Assembly (NCBI GenBank): GCA_903932145.1 | Contig: CAIZFE010000096.1 | Coordinates: 1 to 64,000 of the forward strand | Direction: 5' to 3' | DNA from: an uncultured Rhodopila sp. | Lineage (GTDB): Bacteria > Pseudomonadota > Alphaproteobacteria > Acetobacterales > Acetobacteraceae | DNA: 64,000 nucleotides | Notes under the pieces: model-generated | The model's database searches: none | What the model was told of the DNA's origin: nothing | Seen by the model: the letters and a program-made list of their open reading frames with translations, nothing else | Shown here: in pieces, positions 18,096-26,860 of the stretch | How the letters are laid out: each line of letters opens with the position of its first letter | Position numbering within the stretch: position 1 is the stretch's first letter | Made by a program: the position numbers and the translations under genes

Positions 18096-18895
18096 GTGCG
18101 CAGATGACGACCGAACCTGAAACATCGACCGTCGAGGTCAACGGCTTTCCCATCCGCGTCTGGCGCAAGGGAACCGGCCCGACAATCGGCTTTCTCGCCG
18201 GGTTCGGCGGCTTGCCGCGCTGGACTCCGTTCCTGGATGAACTGGCGCAATCGCGGACGGTGATCGTACCGTCGCTGCCCGGCTTTCCGGGCGGAGATCG
18301 CGGTCACACCGTGCTGGACTCCCATTTGGACTGGCTGCTGGCGATCCGGCAGATTTTGGATCTGGCCGGGCTGTCCGGTGCCGATCTGGCTGGCAGTTCC
18401 GTCGGCGCTTCGATGGCCGCCGAGGTAGCCGCGTTATGGCCAGGGACGGTGGGCAAGCTGATCCTGATCGCGCCGTTCGGCCTGTACGACGAAACCAACC
18501 CGCCGGCCGATCCCTGGGCGCAGCGCGGCGACGCGGTACCCGGGCTGATGTGTGCCGATCCGGAGATCTGGAAGGCACTGAAGACTCCGCCCGAGGGCGC
18601 CAACTCCATCGAATGGCCGATCGAGCAGGTCCGCGCCAACGAAGCCGCCGCCCGCATCTTCTGGCCACTCGGGAATACACGGCTCGAGAAGCGGCTGCAT
18701 TTGATCAAGGCCCCGAACCTGCTGCTGTGGGGAGAGAACGACAAGGTCATGCCGCTGTCCTACGCGGATCTCTTCGCCAAGGGAATCAGCGGCGCGACCA
18801 CGACCCGGGTGATCGCCGGGGCGGGGCATTTGGCCGACCTCGACAAGCCGGTTGAGGTTGCGGGGGAAATCCAGGCATTCCTGAGCGCCGGTTAA
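18092..18895 (+). CDS. Alpha/beta-fold hydrolase
   Basis: A 267-residue hydrolase. The nucleophile Ser is in 'LAGSSVGASMAAE' (GxSxG variant GSSVGA), the acid is probably Asp in 'LLLWGENDKVMP', and the catalytic His is in 'IAGAGHLADLDKP'. ATG 18092 overlaps the stop of the luciferase-like gene (ATGA), so translation is coupled; an upstream ATG at 18023 would lie deep inside that gene. Substrate unknown. Confidence 0.86.
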   Translation: MSAQMTTEPETSTVEVNGFPIRVWRKGTGPTIGFLAGFGGLPRWTPFLDELAQSRTVIVPSLPGFPGGDRGHTVLDSHLDWLLAIRQILDLAGLSGADLAGSSVGASMAAEVAALWPGTVGKLILIAPFGLYDETNPPADPWAQRGDAVPGLMCADPEIWKALKTPPEGANSIEWPIEQVRANEAAARIFWPLGNTRLEKRLHLIKAPNLLLWGENDKVMPLSYADLFAKGISGATTTRVIAGAGHLADLDKPVEVAGEIQAFLSAG

Positions 18896-18961
18896 CGGAC
18901 GCCGGGGAGTCCGGTCCCGGGTAGGCCGCGCGAGACGAATAGTCCCGCCGACGTTAACGTT

Positions 18962-18997
18962 TTGTTAACCAAAATGGACTAGAGTTTTGGCTAACAA
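18962..18997. promoter_or_regulatory. Imperfect inverted repeat in the leader of the glycosyltransferase gene
   Basis: TTGTTAACCAAAA (18962-18974) and TTTTGGCTAACAA (18985-18997) are 13-base arms with one mismatch around a 10-base spacer, 17 bases before the ATG of the glycosyltransferase. A second GTTAAC just upstream adds to the AT-rich block. It may be an operator or a leader hairpin. It has no T-run and is unlikely to be a terminator. Confidence 0.5.
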
Positions 18998-19014
18998 AGT
19001 CCGCCTGGAACCGC

Positions 19015-19923
19015 ATGTCCCGACCAAAGATCAGCGCCTTCGTGGTCGCCTATAACCGGGACCAGATCCTCGGTACCTGTTTGCGCGCCCTGGCTTTCGC
19101 GGACGAACTGATCGTCATCGACAAATCCTCGACTGACACGTCATGCGCCATCGCGGAGGCGAACGCGGACTCCGTCGTTACCGTCCCCTGGACCCCGACA
19201 GTCGAAGAAACCCGCACGCTCGCCTTGTCGCTGTGCCAGCATGAGTGGATCTTGTTCATGGACGATGACGAATGCCTCGCCCCGGAATCCGGTGATCGCA
19301 TACGCGCCGAGCTCGAAAACCCGCGTGCCGAAATCTATGAATTCCCGCTGCGCCACTACATCCTCGGACTGCATGACGAACATGCATATTACTGGCCGGA
19401 GCATCATGTCCGCCTGTTCCGACGCGGGGCAGTGAGTTTTTCCCGCACTGTTCATGCTGGACTTGTCCGGTACTCGGATCGGATTGCGCGATTTTCCGCC
19501 GAAGACGGCGTCTGCATCCACCACTTGTCGCACCCGGACGCCGCCGGCTGGATCGAGAAGACCAACCGATACACGTCCCGCCCCGATCGCGTTGGGATCG
19601 TCGCCGGACCCGAAGGCTTCGCCGCATTCGCGCATCAGCGGATCGACCATTGGATGGCCCGCACCCGAGATGCCACACCAAACGGATATCCCGCGGCCGT
19701 GGCGATGCTGCGGGCGGTTTACGACATGGTGGATGCGGTCAAAACATGGGAGGCGCAGAGCGGATTGGATGGCACGACCCTGTTTAAACAGATGTGCGAC
19801 ACGTTGGATCGCGAAGCCGCCAACCCGAGCCGCTTTGGTTCCAACTCTTCCGCTCCAGAATTTGATGGAAAAAGGGACCTGCGACCGCAGATTAACCGAA
19901 CGGACCCTATCGCAATGTTGTGA
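19015..19923 (+). CDS. Glycosyltransferase family 2 protein
   Basis: A 302-residue GT-A enzyme. The N-terminal 'ISAFVVAYNRDQILGTCL' is the nucleotide-sugar binding start of GT2. 'DELIVIDKSSTDTS' and the acidic 'WILFMDDDECL' (DxD region that holds the metal and the sugar nucleotide) follow. The closest type I recall is the WaaE/KdtX group acting in lipopolysaccharide core synthesis. Single gene, with the tRNA-Ser following on the other strand. Confidence 0.82.
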   Translation: MSRPKISAFVVAYNRDQILGTCLRALAFADELIVIDKSSTDTSCAIAEANADSVVTVPWTPTVEETRTLALSLCQHEWILFMDDDECLAPESGDRIRAELENPRAEIYEFPLRHYILGLHDEHAYYWPEHHVRLFRRGAVSFSRTVHAGLVRYSDRIARFSAEDGVCIHHLSHPDAAGWIEKTNRYTSRPDRVGIVAGPEGFAAFAHQRIDHWMARTRDATPNGYPAAVAMLRAVYDMVDAVKTWEAQSGLDGTTLFKQMCDTLDREAANPSRFGSNSSAPEFDGKRDLRPQINRTDPIAML

Positions 19924-20067
19924 TTTTCGGTGCGAGAAGGCTGAAATCGCCCTCGGGTCCGTTGGAACGTCGTCCCGCCGAACGGGTGAAATGTGCGCTC
20001 ATCAACCGAAACACCGGCCCGACGGAGCTTGGAAGTGTCAATAATTCCAGATTACTATCGACATTTA

Positions 20068-20157
20068 TGGCGGAAGGGGTGGGATTCGAACCCACGGTAC
20101 GCTTACACGTACGGCGGTTTTCAAGACCGCTGCCTTAAACCGCTCGGCCACCCTTCC
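20068..20157 (-). tRNA. tRNA-Ser (anticodon UGA)
   Basis: On the minus strand the acceptor stem GGAAGGG pairs with CCCTTCC, followed by G and an encoded CCA (20068-20070). The anticodon loop CTTGAAA gives anticodon TGA. A long variable arm (CGTACGTGTAAGCGTACC) marks a class II tRNA, and the T-arm GGTTCGAATCC is canonical. The tRNA reads UCN serine codons. Confidence 0.97.
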
Positions 20158-20266
20158 GGCGCGGCGGAAACTACGCCAACGCGATCCCTACCTCAAGTGT
20201 TGACGAGACGCCAGCCACGCGATCATGTCATGATACGATGATGAACCTGACCAAAGTCTCCTTTGC

Positions 20267-21204
20267 ATGAATTTCCGGACCACTTTGTTGATCGCCGGAG
20301 CGTGCGCGACGCCGGCCCTGACCGCACAGGCACAACCGGCCGAGGATTCCTCCAGCGTCTGGACCTTGCAGGATGAAAATGCCTCTGTCTCCGCGGCTCG
20401 GCTCGAAGATCGTTTTTACGTAAACGGCCTCCGACTCGGCTGGGCCTCTCCAACCACCGCGGTGCCGGATTTTCTGGGCGATCTCGGCCACACGCTATGG
20501 GGCGCCGGACAGCAACGCGTCGCCTTCGACCTGACGCAGCGGATCTATACGCCCGCCCTGACAAACAGCACAGTGCCGAGTCCCTACGATCGCCCCTATG
20601 CCGGTGTATTGCTTGGCAACTTCTCGCTGCTCAACGACAGCGAGGACACTCGTAGTGTTTTGACTCTCAGCCTCGGCCTCGTCGGGCCCGGGGCGGGCGG
20701 GGAGGGGGTTCAAAACGGATTTCACGATGGGATCGGGCAGAAGCACATTCTTGGTTGGGGCGGTCAGATTCAGAACACGCCGGCCTGGAAACCGACGCGC
20801 TTCCGTCATTGACCATCGGACTGGGCGATCTGCGCGACTACATTCAGACCGGGGTGACGTTTCGCTTCGGACAGGGCCTCGATTCCGACTACGGCGTTCC
20901 CCGGCTGCGCCCGGGCCTGAGCGGTGGAGACGTTTTCAAACCGACACGGCCGTTTGCCTGGTATGTATTCGCGGGTGCGGATGGACAGGCGGTTGGCTAC
21001 GACATGCTGCTACAGTCTCACCCCTTCCGCGGCGGCCCGCACGTCTCCTCGGTGTGGGACGTGGCGGAAATGCAGGGCGGTTTCGCGGTGATGGCATATG
21101 GCATGCGGCTGACGTTCGCTTACGTCGCACAGACGCAAGAGTTCAACGGCCAGACCGGCGGCTTGCACCAGTTCGGTTCGGCCGCGCTTTCGTTCAGATT
21201 CTGA
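20267..21204 (+). pseudogene. lpxR: LpxR/DUF2219-like outer membrane lipid A deacylase, broken
   Basis: Two frames cover one LpxR-like protein. The first (20267-20812) has a signal peptide ending near 'TAQAQPAED', 'DRFYVNGLRLGW' (the D..Y.NG catalytic-region start) and 'GVQNGFHDGIG'. The second frame (to 21204) continues with 'IGLGDLRDYIQTGVTFRFG' and the final 'FGSAALSFRF' outer-membrane strand. They join near 20790 with a frameshift and apparently about 20 missing residues. Intact members are about 300-320 residues and remove the 3'-acyloxyacyl group of lipid A at the outer membrane. The product is very likely non-functional. Confidence 0.7.
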
Positions 21205-21213
21205 CGGCCGATA

Positions 21214-22611
21214 TTATTCCCCCGCAAGCCGGGCCGGCATCAGCGGGGCAGCCAGCCGCATCAGGCTGGAAATGTCATTCGTTGTGTCGATTGCCAACAC
21301 CGCACCGGCCAGTCTTGCCCCGCGATCCGCGCCGAGAATGGCATCGGTCAGGCCGGCGAATTTTGCGCGCAATTCTGCCTCCGACAGGAAGTTGGAGGGC
21401 TCGCCTTTCGGGACAACCACCGTTTGTTCGAAGCGCCGGCCGCGCGCCTCTATGGTCAATTTGCCGGACATGTTGGTCGGGAATTCGGCCTCGATCTCAG
21501 GATCCAACACGCATTCCACCTTGGACAGCAGGCCGCGCACGGCGGGGTCGTTGAGCAGGGCGTAACTGTCCCAACCCATCGCGCCGGTGGCCAACGCCGC
21601 GGCAATCACGAACGGCCCGCTGAACTGGCCGTCCACGACGTTTTCCGGATTGGCTTTCTTGTCGGCCGGCGCGCCGATCAGCATCATGCCCGCCCTCGGC
21701 AGACCGAGCCGGATGGATGTGATCTCGGATGGTTTGATATCGTTGGCGGTGCGCAGGGCCAGGGCCGCGTCAATGCCGGCGTGGCCATAGCGGCATGACG
21801 GGTAGGGCTTGACCGCCGTGTTCATCAATTCCCACACGCTGCCGAGTCCCTGTAGCGCACGCTCCGGATTCGGATTGGGCGCATACGAGCGCATGAAGCC
21901 GTGCTTACCCTCCAGCGCTTCGGACGCGCCTTTAAAGCCTTCGCGCACCAGAGTGGCGGCCATCAGGCCGTTCGTCGCGGCCCAGCCGACCTGGAAGCGT
22001 TTGGTCCAGGCGCCATTGGCGAGGAATTGCAGACTGCCCGCCGTTTGCGACAATACCGTGCCAAGAGCGTTAGCCACGCCGTCCGCGTCCAGGCCGAATA
22101 CCCGAGCCGCGGCGGCGGCGGCACCGAAAGCGCCACAGGTAGCAGTGGGATGGTAGCCACGGTCGTAGTGCTCGCCTGCCGGCAGGGCGAGCGCGATGCG
22201 GCAAGTCATCTCATAACCCGCGATGATTCCGGCCAGCACATCAGCGCCCGACGCCCCGACCATTTCTCCGGCGGCCAATGCAGCGGGGATGACAGGCGCG
22301 CCAGGGTGCAGTGATCCGGCGGCGTGGGTGTCGTCGAAATCCAGCGAATGCGCCAATGCGCCATTCAGGAACGCGGCGCCGCCCGGAGTGTAGCGCGCCG
22401 CATCGCCGAATACGCCGGCGTTGCCCGACGCCATCCCCATCGCCCGGGTCGCCGCCAGGAACGAGGCGGTGCTTTCGGCGTCATGGCGGGCTCGGACGAT
22501 GTTGCCGACCAGGTCGAGAACCAGGAAGCGGGCGCGGTTCACGACGTCCGGCGGCAGTGTGTCCAGCCGGATGTTGGCGGTGAATTTGGACAAGACGGCG
22601 GTGACGCCCAT
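21214..22611 (-). CDS. MmgE/PrpD family protein
   Basis: A 465-residue member of the 2-methylcitrate dehydratase/aconitate decarboxylase family. 'FLNGALAHSLDFDDTH' (about residues 80-95) is the conserved active-site region, and 'KPYPSCRYGHAGIDAAL' and 'HPTATCGAFGAAAAAAR' are further family blocks. ATG 22611 follows GGAGAACGAAACC, whereas the frame runs on to 22668. No prpBC genes are near, so the substrate is probably another dicarboxylic or tricarboxylic acid. Confidence 0.85.
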   Translation of the reverse strand: MGVTAVLSKFTANIRLDTLPPDVVNRARFLVLDLVGNIVRARHDAESTASFLAATRAMGMASGNAGVFGDAARYTPGGAAFLNGALAHSLDFDDTHAAGSLHPGAPVIPAALAAGEMVGASGADVLAGIIAGYEMTCRIALALPAGEHYDRGYHPTATCGAFGAAAAAARVFGLDADGVANALGTVLSQTAGSLQFLANGAWTKRFQVGWAATNGLMAATLVREGFKGASEALEGKHGFMRSYAPNPNPERALQGLGSVWELMNTAVKPYPSCRYGHAGIDAALALRTANDIKPSEITSIRLGLPRAGMMLIGAPADKKANPENVVDGQFSGPFVIAAALATGAMGWDSYALLNDPAVRGLLSKVECVLDPEIEAEFPTNMSGKLTIEARGRRFEQTVVVPKGEPSNFLSEAELRAKFAGLTDAILGADRGARLAGAVLAIDTTNDISSLMRLAAPLMPARLAGE

Positions 22612-22703
22612 GGTTTCGTTCTCCCTGCACCTTGCGGACACTCTGCCGGATATGGGACAGGAGGCCAAGGCCGGGTTCCGGCATCTCTTCCCTAGGTCTT
22701 TCG

Positions 22704-23213
22704 ATGACAGTCTATGTGGCGTTACTCCGAGCCGTGAATGTTGGCGGCAGGGGCATTCTGAAGATGGACGACCTGCATGCGGCTTGTCTCGCCTGCGGTT
22801 TGGACAACGCGCGGACCTTCCTGCAAAGCGGTAACGTAGTGTTCGACAGCACCCGCACCGAACGGTCCCTGAAGCAGGAACTGGAACGCAAGATCGCGGA
22901 CAAGATGGGACGCGCGGTCGGGGTTCTGATCCGCACCGCGGCGGAACTGCGGGCTGTGGTGGAAGCGAACCCGTTCCCGGACGGCGACCCGTCTTTGATC
23001 GGGATCTTCTTCCTGCCGAAAGCCCTCCCGATCAGACTGCTCACGGAACTGGAGTTGGGCGGACCGGAAGACGTGCAGATGATCGGCCGCGAGGTCTATG
23101 TGCATTACCCGGACGGCATCGGACGTTCGAAAATAAAGATCCCATTCGCGGCGGATGGCACCAGCCGGAACCTGAACACGATCACCCGACTGGTCGCGAT
23201 GACGGGCGGATAG
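22704..23213 (+). CDS. DUF1697 family protein
   Basis: A 169-residue protein beginning 'MTVYVALLRAVNVGG', the typical DUF1697 N-terminus, followed by 'LQSGNVVF' and 'RSKIKIPFA'. Function is unknown; members are widespread single-domain cytosolic proteins. ATG 22704 is chosen by comparison with the family start; the frame is open further up to 22632. It stands alone between two leftward genes. Confidence 0.85.
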   Translation: MTVYVALLRAVNVGGRGILKMDDLHAACLACGLDNARTFLQSGNVVFDSTRTERSLKQELERKIADKMGRAVGVLIRTAAELRAVVEANPFPDGDPSLIGIFFLPKALPIRLLTELELGGPEDVQMIGREVYVHYPDGIGRSKIKIPFAADGTSRNLNTITRLVAMTGG

Positions 23214-23220
23214 GGCTGGA

Positions 23221-24165
23221 TCAGACCGGCATGCACCTGCGTTGATGGTCCCGGCCGATGCGAGCGGTTTCCTCGCTGTGGCCAGCGATGACCCTGACGC
23301 CTTCGTCCAGTCGCGCGGCGATGTTGGCCGGATTGCAGCCCTCCAGGAACGCGATGTTGTTGCGCCGGCAGGCCGCGAGAACCTTGTCGCGCGCCGCCCG
23401 CATGATCGGCGGATACGGATCGCGCAGCATCTTCACCGACCCGAGGGACAGGCTGAGATCGCCCGGCCCCATTTCGGCGAAGCCCAGTCCAGGGACGGCG
23501 CAAATCGCGTCGGCGTTGGCGATGCCCTCGGGGCTTTCCAGTTTCACGCCCAGCAGCAGTTCGCCGTTCGGGTTGAGCGGCCAGGGTTCGCAGCGCGCCA
23601 TGTAGTCCTCACCGGATACGCCCCAAACCGGAGCGGCGGTGTTTTCGGAGCCCCGGCCACGCGTGCCGATACCCAGTGTGCCGTCGGCGGCACGGGGCCG
23701 GTTCGCTCCGGCAAGGCGTTGCTCGGGGGAGGGTATGGCGGGATCGACGCCGTTCAGATAGTGCGGGTAGCGGCAGGCCTCGACAAAGGCGCGGGTGGCA
23801 TCGACGGTTTCGGCCTGGCACAGCAGGATGCCGTGCACACCGCGGCCGAGGATTTGCCGGAATTGCCAGGCGTTGAAGCGGACGTTGGCTTCGTCGGTGC
23901 CGTTGACCGGGGCCTCGACGATCACGGCGGGGGTGCGGTGCCCGGATCTTGTGGGGCCGCCGTCGATCAGGCCGCGCATGTACTCGGCGAGACCGGTCAT
24001 GTCGAAGGCGCCATGCTCCATCCCGACATTCATGTAGTCGGCCCAGGTTTGGGCGTCCTTGAGGCCTTGCTGGTACGTCAGGACGTGGCCGCTGTGCGGG
24101 CCGTCATAGTAGATCGCCTGATCCTGCTGCAGCAGTTCGATGGTTCGGTTGATCCGGGCGGTCAT
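23221..24165 (-). CDS. HpcH/HpaI family aldolase
   Basis: A 314-residue class II pyruvate-aldolase-like protein. The metal ligands are probably Glu in 'GVKLESPEGIANAD' and Asp in 'EMGPGDLSLSLG'; 'AVIVEAPVNGTDEANV' is the earlier barrel strand. A long insertion (about residues 150-195) sits before the metal site. ATG 24165 follows AGGAGGATGCACA. It is the last gene of a leftward ADH - class II aldolase - SDR - aldolase group and likely splits or condenses a keto acid made by them. Confidence 0.82.
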   Translation of the reverse strand: MTARINRTIELLQQDQAIYYDGPHSGHVLTYQQGLKDAQTWADYMNVGMEHGAFDMTGLAEYMRGLIDGGPTRSGHRTPAVIVEAPVNGTDEANVRFNAWQFRQILGRGVHGILLCQAETVDATRAFVEACRYPHYLNGVDPAIPSPEQRLAGANRPRAADGTLGIGTRGRGSENTAAPVWGVSGEDYMARCEPWPLNPNGELLLGVKLESPEGIANADAICAVPGLGFAEMGPGDLSLSLGSVKMLRDPYPPIMRAARDKVLAACRRNNIAFLEGCNPANIAARLDEGVRVIAGHSEETARIGRDHQRRCMPV

Positions 24166-24217
24166 TGTGCATCCTCCTGTTCTTGCCAGGCAGTCTGCAC
24201 CCGGCGGCGAGGCAGGG

Positions 24218-24940
24218 CTAGTTGAACGACATTCCGCCCGACAGCGCGACGGTTTGGCCGGTCATGTAGGCGTTGCCGATCAGCATCATCACTACCTGTG
24301 CGACCTCTTCACTGGTACCGAAACGACCGAGCGGAATGCGGGTAGGGGCGGAGGCGAGGCCGGATTTGACCATGTCGGTTTCGATTAGCGACGGGGCGAC
24401 GGCGTTGACGGTGATGCCTTCTTTGACCAGTCGGGCGGCGTAGCCTCGGGTCAGGCCCTCCATTCCGGCTTTGGAGGCGTTGTAGTGCAGGCCGACGCCC
24501 CCTGCCCCGCGCGCCGCGCCGGAGGAGACGTTGACGATCCGGCCCCAGTTTTGCGCGCGCATGTGCGGGAGGACGGCTTGCGTGCAGAGGAAGGCGGATT
24601 TCAGGTTCGTTGCTATTGTCTGATCGAAGTCAGCCTCGGTGAGATCGTCGATGCCTCGGATCAGGGCGATGCCGGCGTTGTTGATCAGGATGTCGATCGG
24701 ACCAATCGTTTCGATCATGGCGACGACGGCCGCGCTGTTCGATACGTCGGCCTGAATGGTGGTTGCCCGGCCACCGGCGGCGATGATCGTCGCGGCGACG
24801 GCTTCGGCGTCGGCCGTGCGCTCTCGGTAGTTGATGGCGACGGTGGCGCCGGCTTCGGCGAGTGCGAGCGCGATGGCCGCACCGATGCCACGGGAGGCGC
24901 CCGTTACAAGAACCGTGCGGTTGGTGAGGTCCGGAGGCAT
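24218..24940 (-). CDS. Short-chain dehydrogenase/reductase (SDR), FabG-like
   Basis: A 240-residue classical SDR. 'VTGASRGIGAAI' is the TGxxxGxG cofactor motif, 'NNAG' follows strand 4, and the catalytic Ser and Tyr-x-x-x-Lys are in 'VSSGAARGAGG' and 'YNASKAG'. The C-terminal 'TGQTVALSGGMSFN' is typical. ATG 24940 has GAAAGAAG upstream; the longer frame to 25117 would overlap the next gene. Probably NADP(H)-linked; substrate inferred to be a hydroxy acid or sugar of the same operon. Confidence 0.88.
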   Translation of the reverse strand: MPPDLTNRTVLVTGASRGIGAAIALALAEAGATVAINYRERTADAEAVAATIIAAGGRATTIQADVSNSAAVVAMIETIGPIDILINNAGIALIRGIDDLTEADFDQTIATNLKSAFLCTQAVLPHMRAQNWGRIVNVSSGAARGAGGVGLHYNASKAGMEGLTRGYAARLVKEGITVNAVAPSLIETDMVKSGLASAPTRIPLGRFGTSEEVAQVVMMLIGNAYMTGQTVALSGGMSFN

Positions 24941-24999
24941 GGTTTCGCTTCTTTCATCATAGGGCCAGATACGAGCGATACCCGGTGCTCGCGGCGTCC

Positions 25000-25635
25000 C
25001 TAGGCAGTGCCGACACGCGGCCCGTACGTCTTGAATCGCTCCCGCGCGTCCGCCATGTCTTGTTCGGTCAGCAACCGGGGCGTTCCCGCCGATAAGGCCA
25101 GCAGATATTGCCGGCACAACGTCTCCAGCAGCACGGCCCTCGACAGAGCGTCACGAGCGGACTTCGCCGTCACGATCATGCCGTGATTGCCCAGCAGGCA
25201 CGCTGAACGTCCGCTGATCGCCTCAGCCGCCACATCAGCCAGGGCCGGCGTCCCGAACGTTACATAGGGCGCGCACAACACATCCGCGCCGCCGAACTGA
25301 CCAACCATGTAATGAAATGCCGGCAGCGGCAAACCCAGACACGCCAGCGCGGTGCAGGCATCGGCGTGTGTATGGACAATGAACGCCGCGTCCGGACACT
25401 GCCGGTAAACCGCCGCATGAAACGCCCATTCGCTGGACGGAGTGCCCGGACTCTCGTCCAGCACCGCACCCTCCATCGACACCGGCACCAGTTCCACCGC
25501 CGCCTCGGGATCGCCGCCGGACGGTGTGATGATCATGCCGTCAGCCGTCCGGGCGCTGACGTTGCCCGAACTGCCGACGATCAGGGCCCGGTCGCCTAAG
25601 GCTCGATAAAGCCAGGCGACCTCGTCATGCATCAT
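25000..25635 (-). CDS. Class II aldolase/adducin family protein (FucA-like)
   Basis: A 211-residue zinc aldolase-fold protein. 'IVGSSGNVSART' is the phosphate-binding loop, 'FIVHTHADACT' supplies two zinc His ligands and 'LLGNHGMIV' the third. L-fuculose-1-phosphate aldolase and related ribulose-phosphate lyases share this. Its ATG overlaps the stop of the upstream alcohol dehydrogenase (ATGA), so the two are translationally coupled. Confidence 0.86.
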   Translation of the reverse strand: MMHDEVAWLYRALGDRALIVGSSGNVSARTADGMIITPSGGDPEAAVELVPVSMEGAVLDESPGTPSSEWAFHAAVYRQCPDAAFIVHTHADACTALACLGLPLPAFHYMVGQFGGADVLCAPYVTFGTPALADVAAEAISGRSACLLGNHGMIVTAKSARDALSRAVLLETLCRQYLLALSAGTPRLLTEQDMADARERFKTYGPRVGTA

Positions 25636-26687
25636 ATCAGGAATACGCCTTTGCCATCCGACTGCTTGTCGAACAGCTTGTAGGCCTCATCCGCCTGATC
25701 CAGCGTCCAGCGATGGGTGAACAGCTTGTCCACATCGACCTTCCGCTCCACGCAGAAATCCGCGCATTCGGACTGGATGATGTTGGAGAATGTCCACGAC
25801 GCCACCAGCGTCAACTGGCGGCGCAACAAATGCGGGCTGACGTCAATATGGACGTCGCCGCCCTCACCCACGAAGCACATCGTTCCCCACACCTTGGTGC
25901 TGCGGATCGCGTTCAACCGAGCCTCTGAGTTGGACGAAGTGTCCAGCGTCAGGTCGGCGTAGCGACCGCCGGTCAGTTCCTTGATCGCCTCGATCGGGTC
26001 GTTCGAACCGGGGTTCACGACCTCATCGGCGCCGAACTCTTTCGCACGTTCCAGGCGTTGCGGGTTGACGTCCAGCGCGATGACGCGCGCGCCCATGGCT
26101 TTGGCGAATTGCGTGCCGGCCAGACCGACCGGGCCTTGCCCGAAGATCGCGATGGTGTCGCGGCCGGAAATGTTCATCCGGCGGAGTGCGCCATACGCCG
26201 TGCCCGACCCGCAGGCGATCGCCGCGCCGGCGCTGAAGGACAGCTCGTCGCGCAGCGGCACCAGCGTGTTGGCCGGGACCTGAAGATACTTCGCGTGGCC
26301 GCCATGGGCGTTGTTGCCATACACCTTGACCGGCACTTCCTGGCAAAGCTGCTGCCAGCCGGACCGGCAATGACCGCACTGGGTGCAGCCCTGATAATGG
26401 TGCACCATCACGCGTTGGCCGACATGAGCTTCCGTCGGCAGCACGCCGGGTCCGACCGCCACGACGACGCCGCACGGCTCATGGCCGCCGATCACCGGAT
26501 TGGGGTTGGCCGGAAGGCCGGTACCCGCGCGCGCCTGTCCCTTCGGGCGGCGATATTGATGCAGGTCTGACCCACACATGCCGGAGGCTTTCATGTCGAT
26601 GACCACCTCACCAGGACCCGGTGTGGGGTCGGGGAAGGTCATCAGTTCAAGCTCACGCTCACCGGTAAACACCACGCCTTGCATCAT
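25632..26687 (-). CDS. Zinc-dependent alcohol dehydrogenase (MDR family)
   Basis: A 351-residue medium-chain dehydrogenase. Catalytic zinc residues are in 'SGMCGSDLH' and 'IGGHEPCG'. The structural-zinc cluster is 'GCTQCGHCRSGWQQLC' with four cysteines. The NAD fold has 'GQGPVGLAG'. ATG follows GGAGGAA. It is the first gene of the leftward operon and overlaps the aldolase gene; it likely oxidises the polyol or sugar that the following aldolases cleave. Confidence 0.9.
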   Translation of the reverse strand: MMQGVVFTGERELELMTFPDPTPGPGEVVIDMKASGMCGSDLHQYRRPKGQARAGTGLPANPNPVIGGHEPCGVVVAVGPGVLPTEAHVGQRVMVHHYQGCTQCGHCRSGWQQLCQEVPVKVYGNNAHGGHAKYLQVPANTLVPLRDELSFSAGAAIACGSGTAYGALRRMNISGRDTIAIFGQGPVGLAGTQFAKAMGARVIALDVNPQRLERAKEFGADEVVNPGSNDPIEAIKELTGGRYADLTLDTSSNSEARLNAIRSTKVWGTMCFVGEGGDVHIDVSPHLLRRQLTLVASWTFSNIIQSECADFCVERKVDVDKLFTHRWTLDQADEAYKLFDKQSDGKGVFLI

Positions 26688-26860
26688 TTCCTCCAGGTTT
26701 CCGTTGTTGGCGCCATACTAAGCGAAGATGCGTGGCTTGGCCAACGCATCCCCGGCCGGCGCTTGACGGCGCGGAGCTGGCGGGATTGAACGGTCTAAGG
26801 CGAAAGCACGGGGCCGGTTCGGTCACGCAACGTAGCCTGACACGAGGAACGGAAACGACA

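Noticed and set aside
16731-18125. 464-codon open frame on the minus strand
   Set aside because: It is antisense to the luciferase-like gene and has shadow-type composition.
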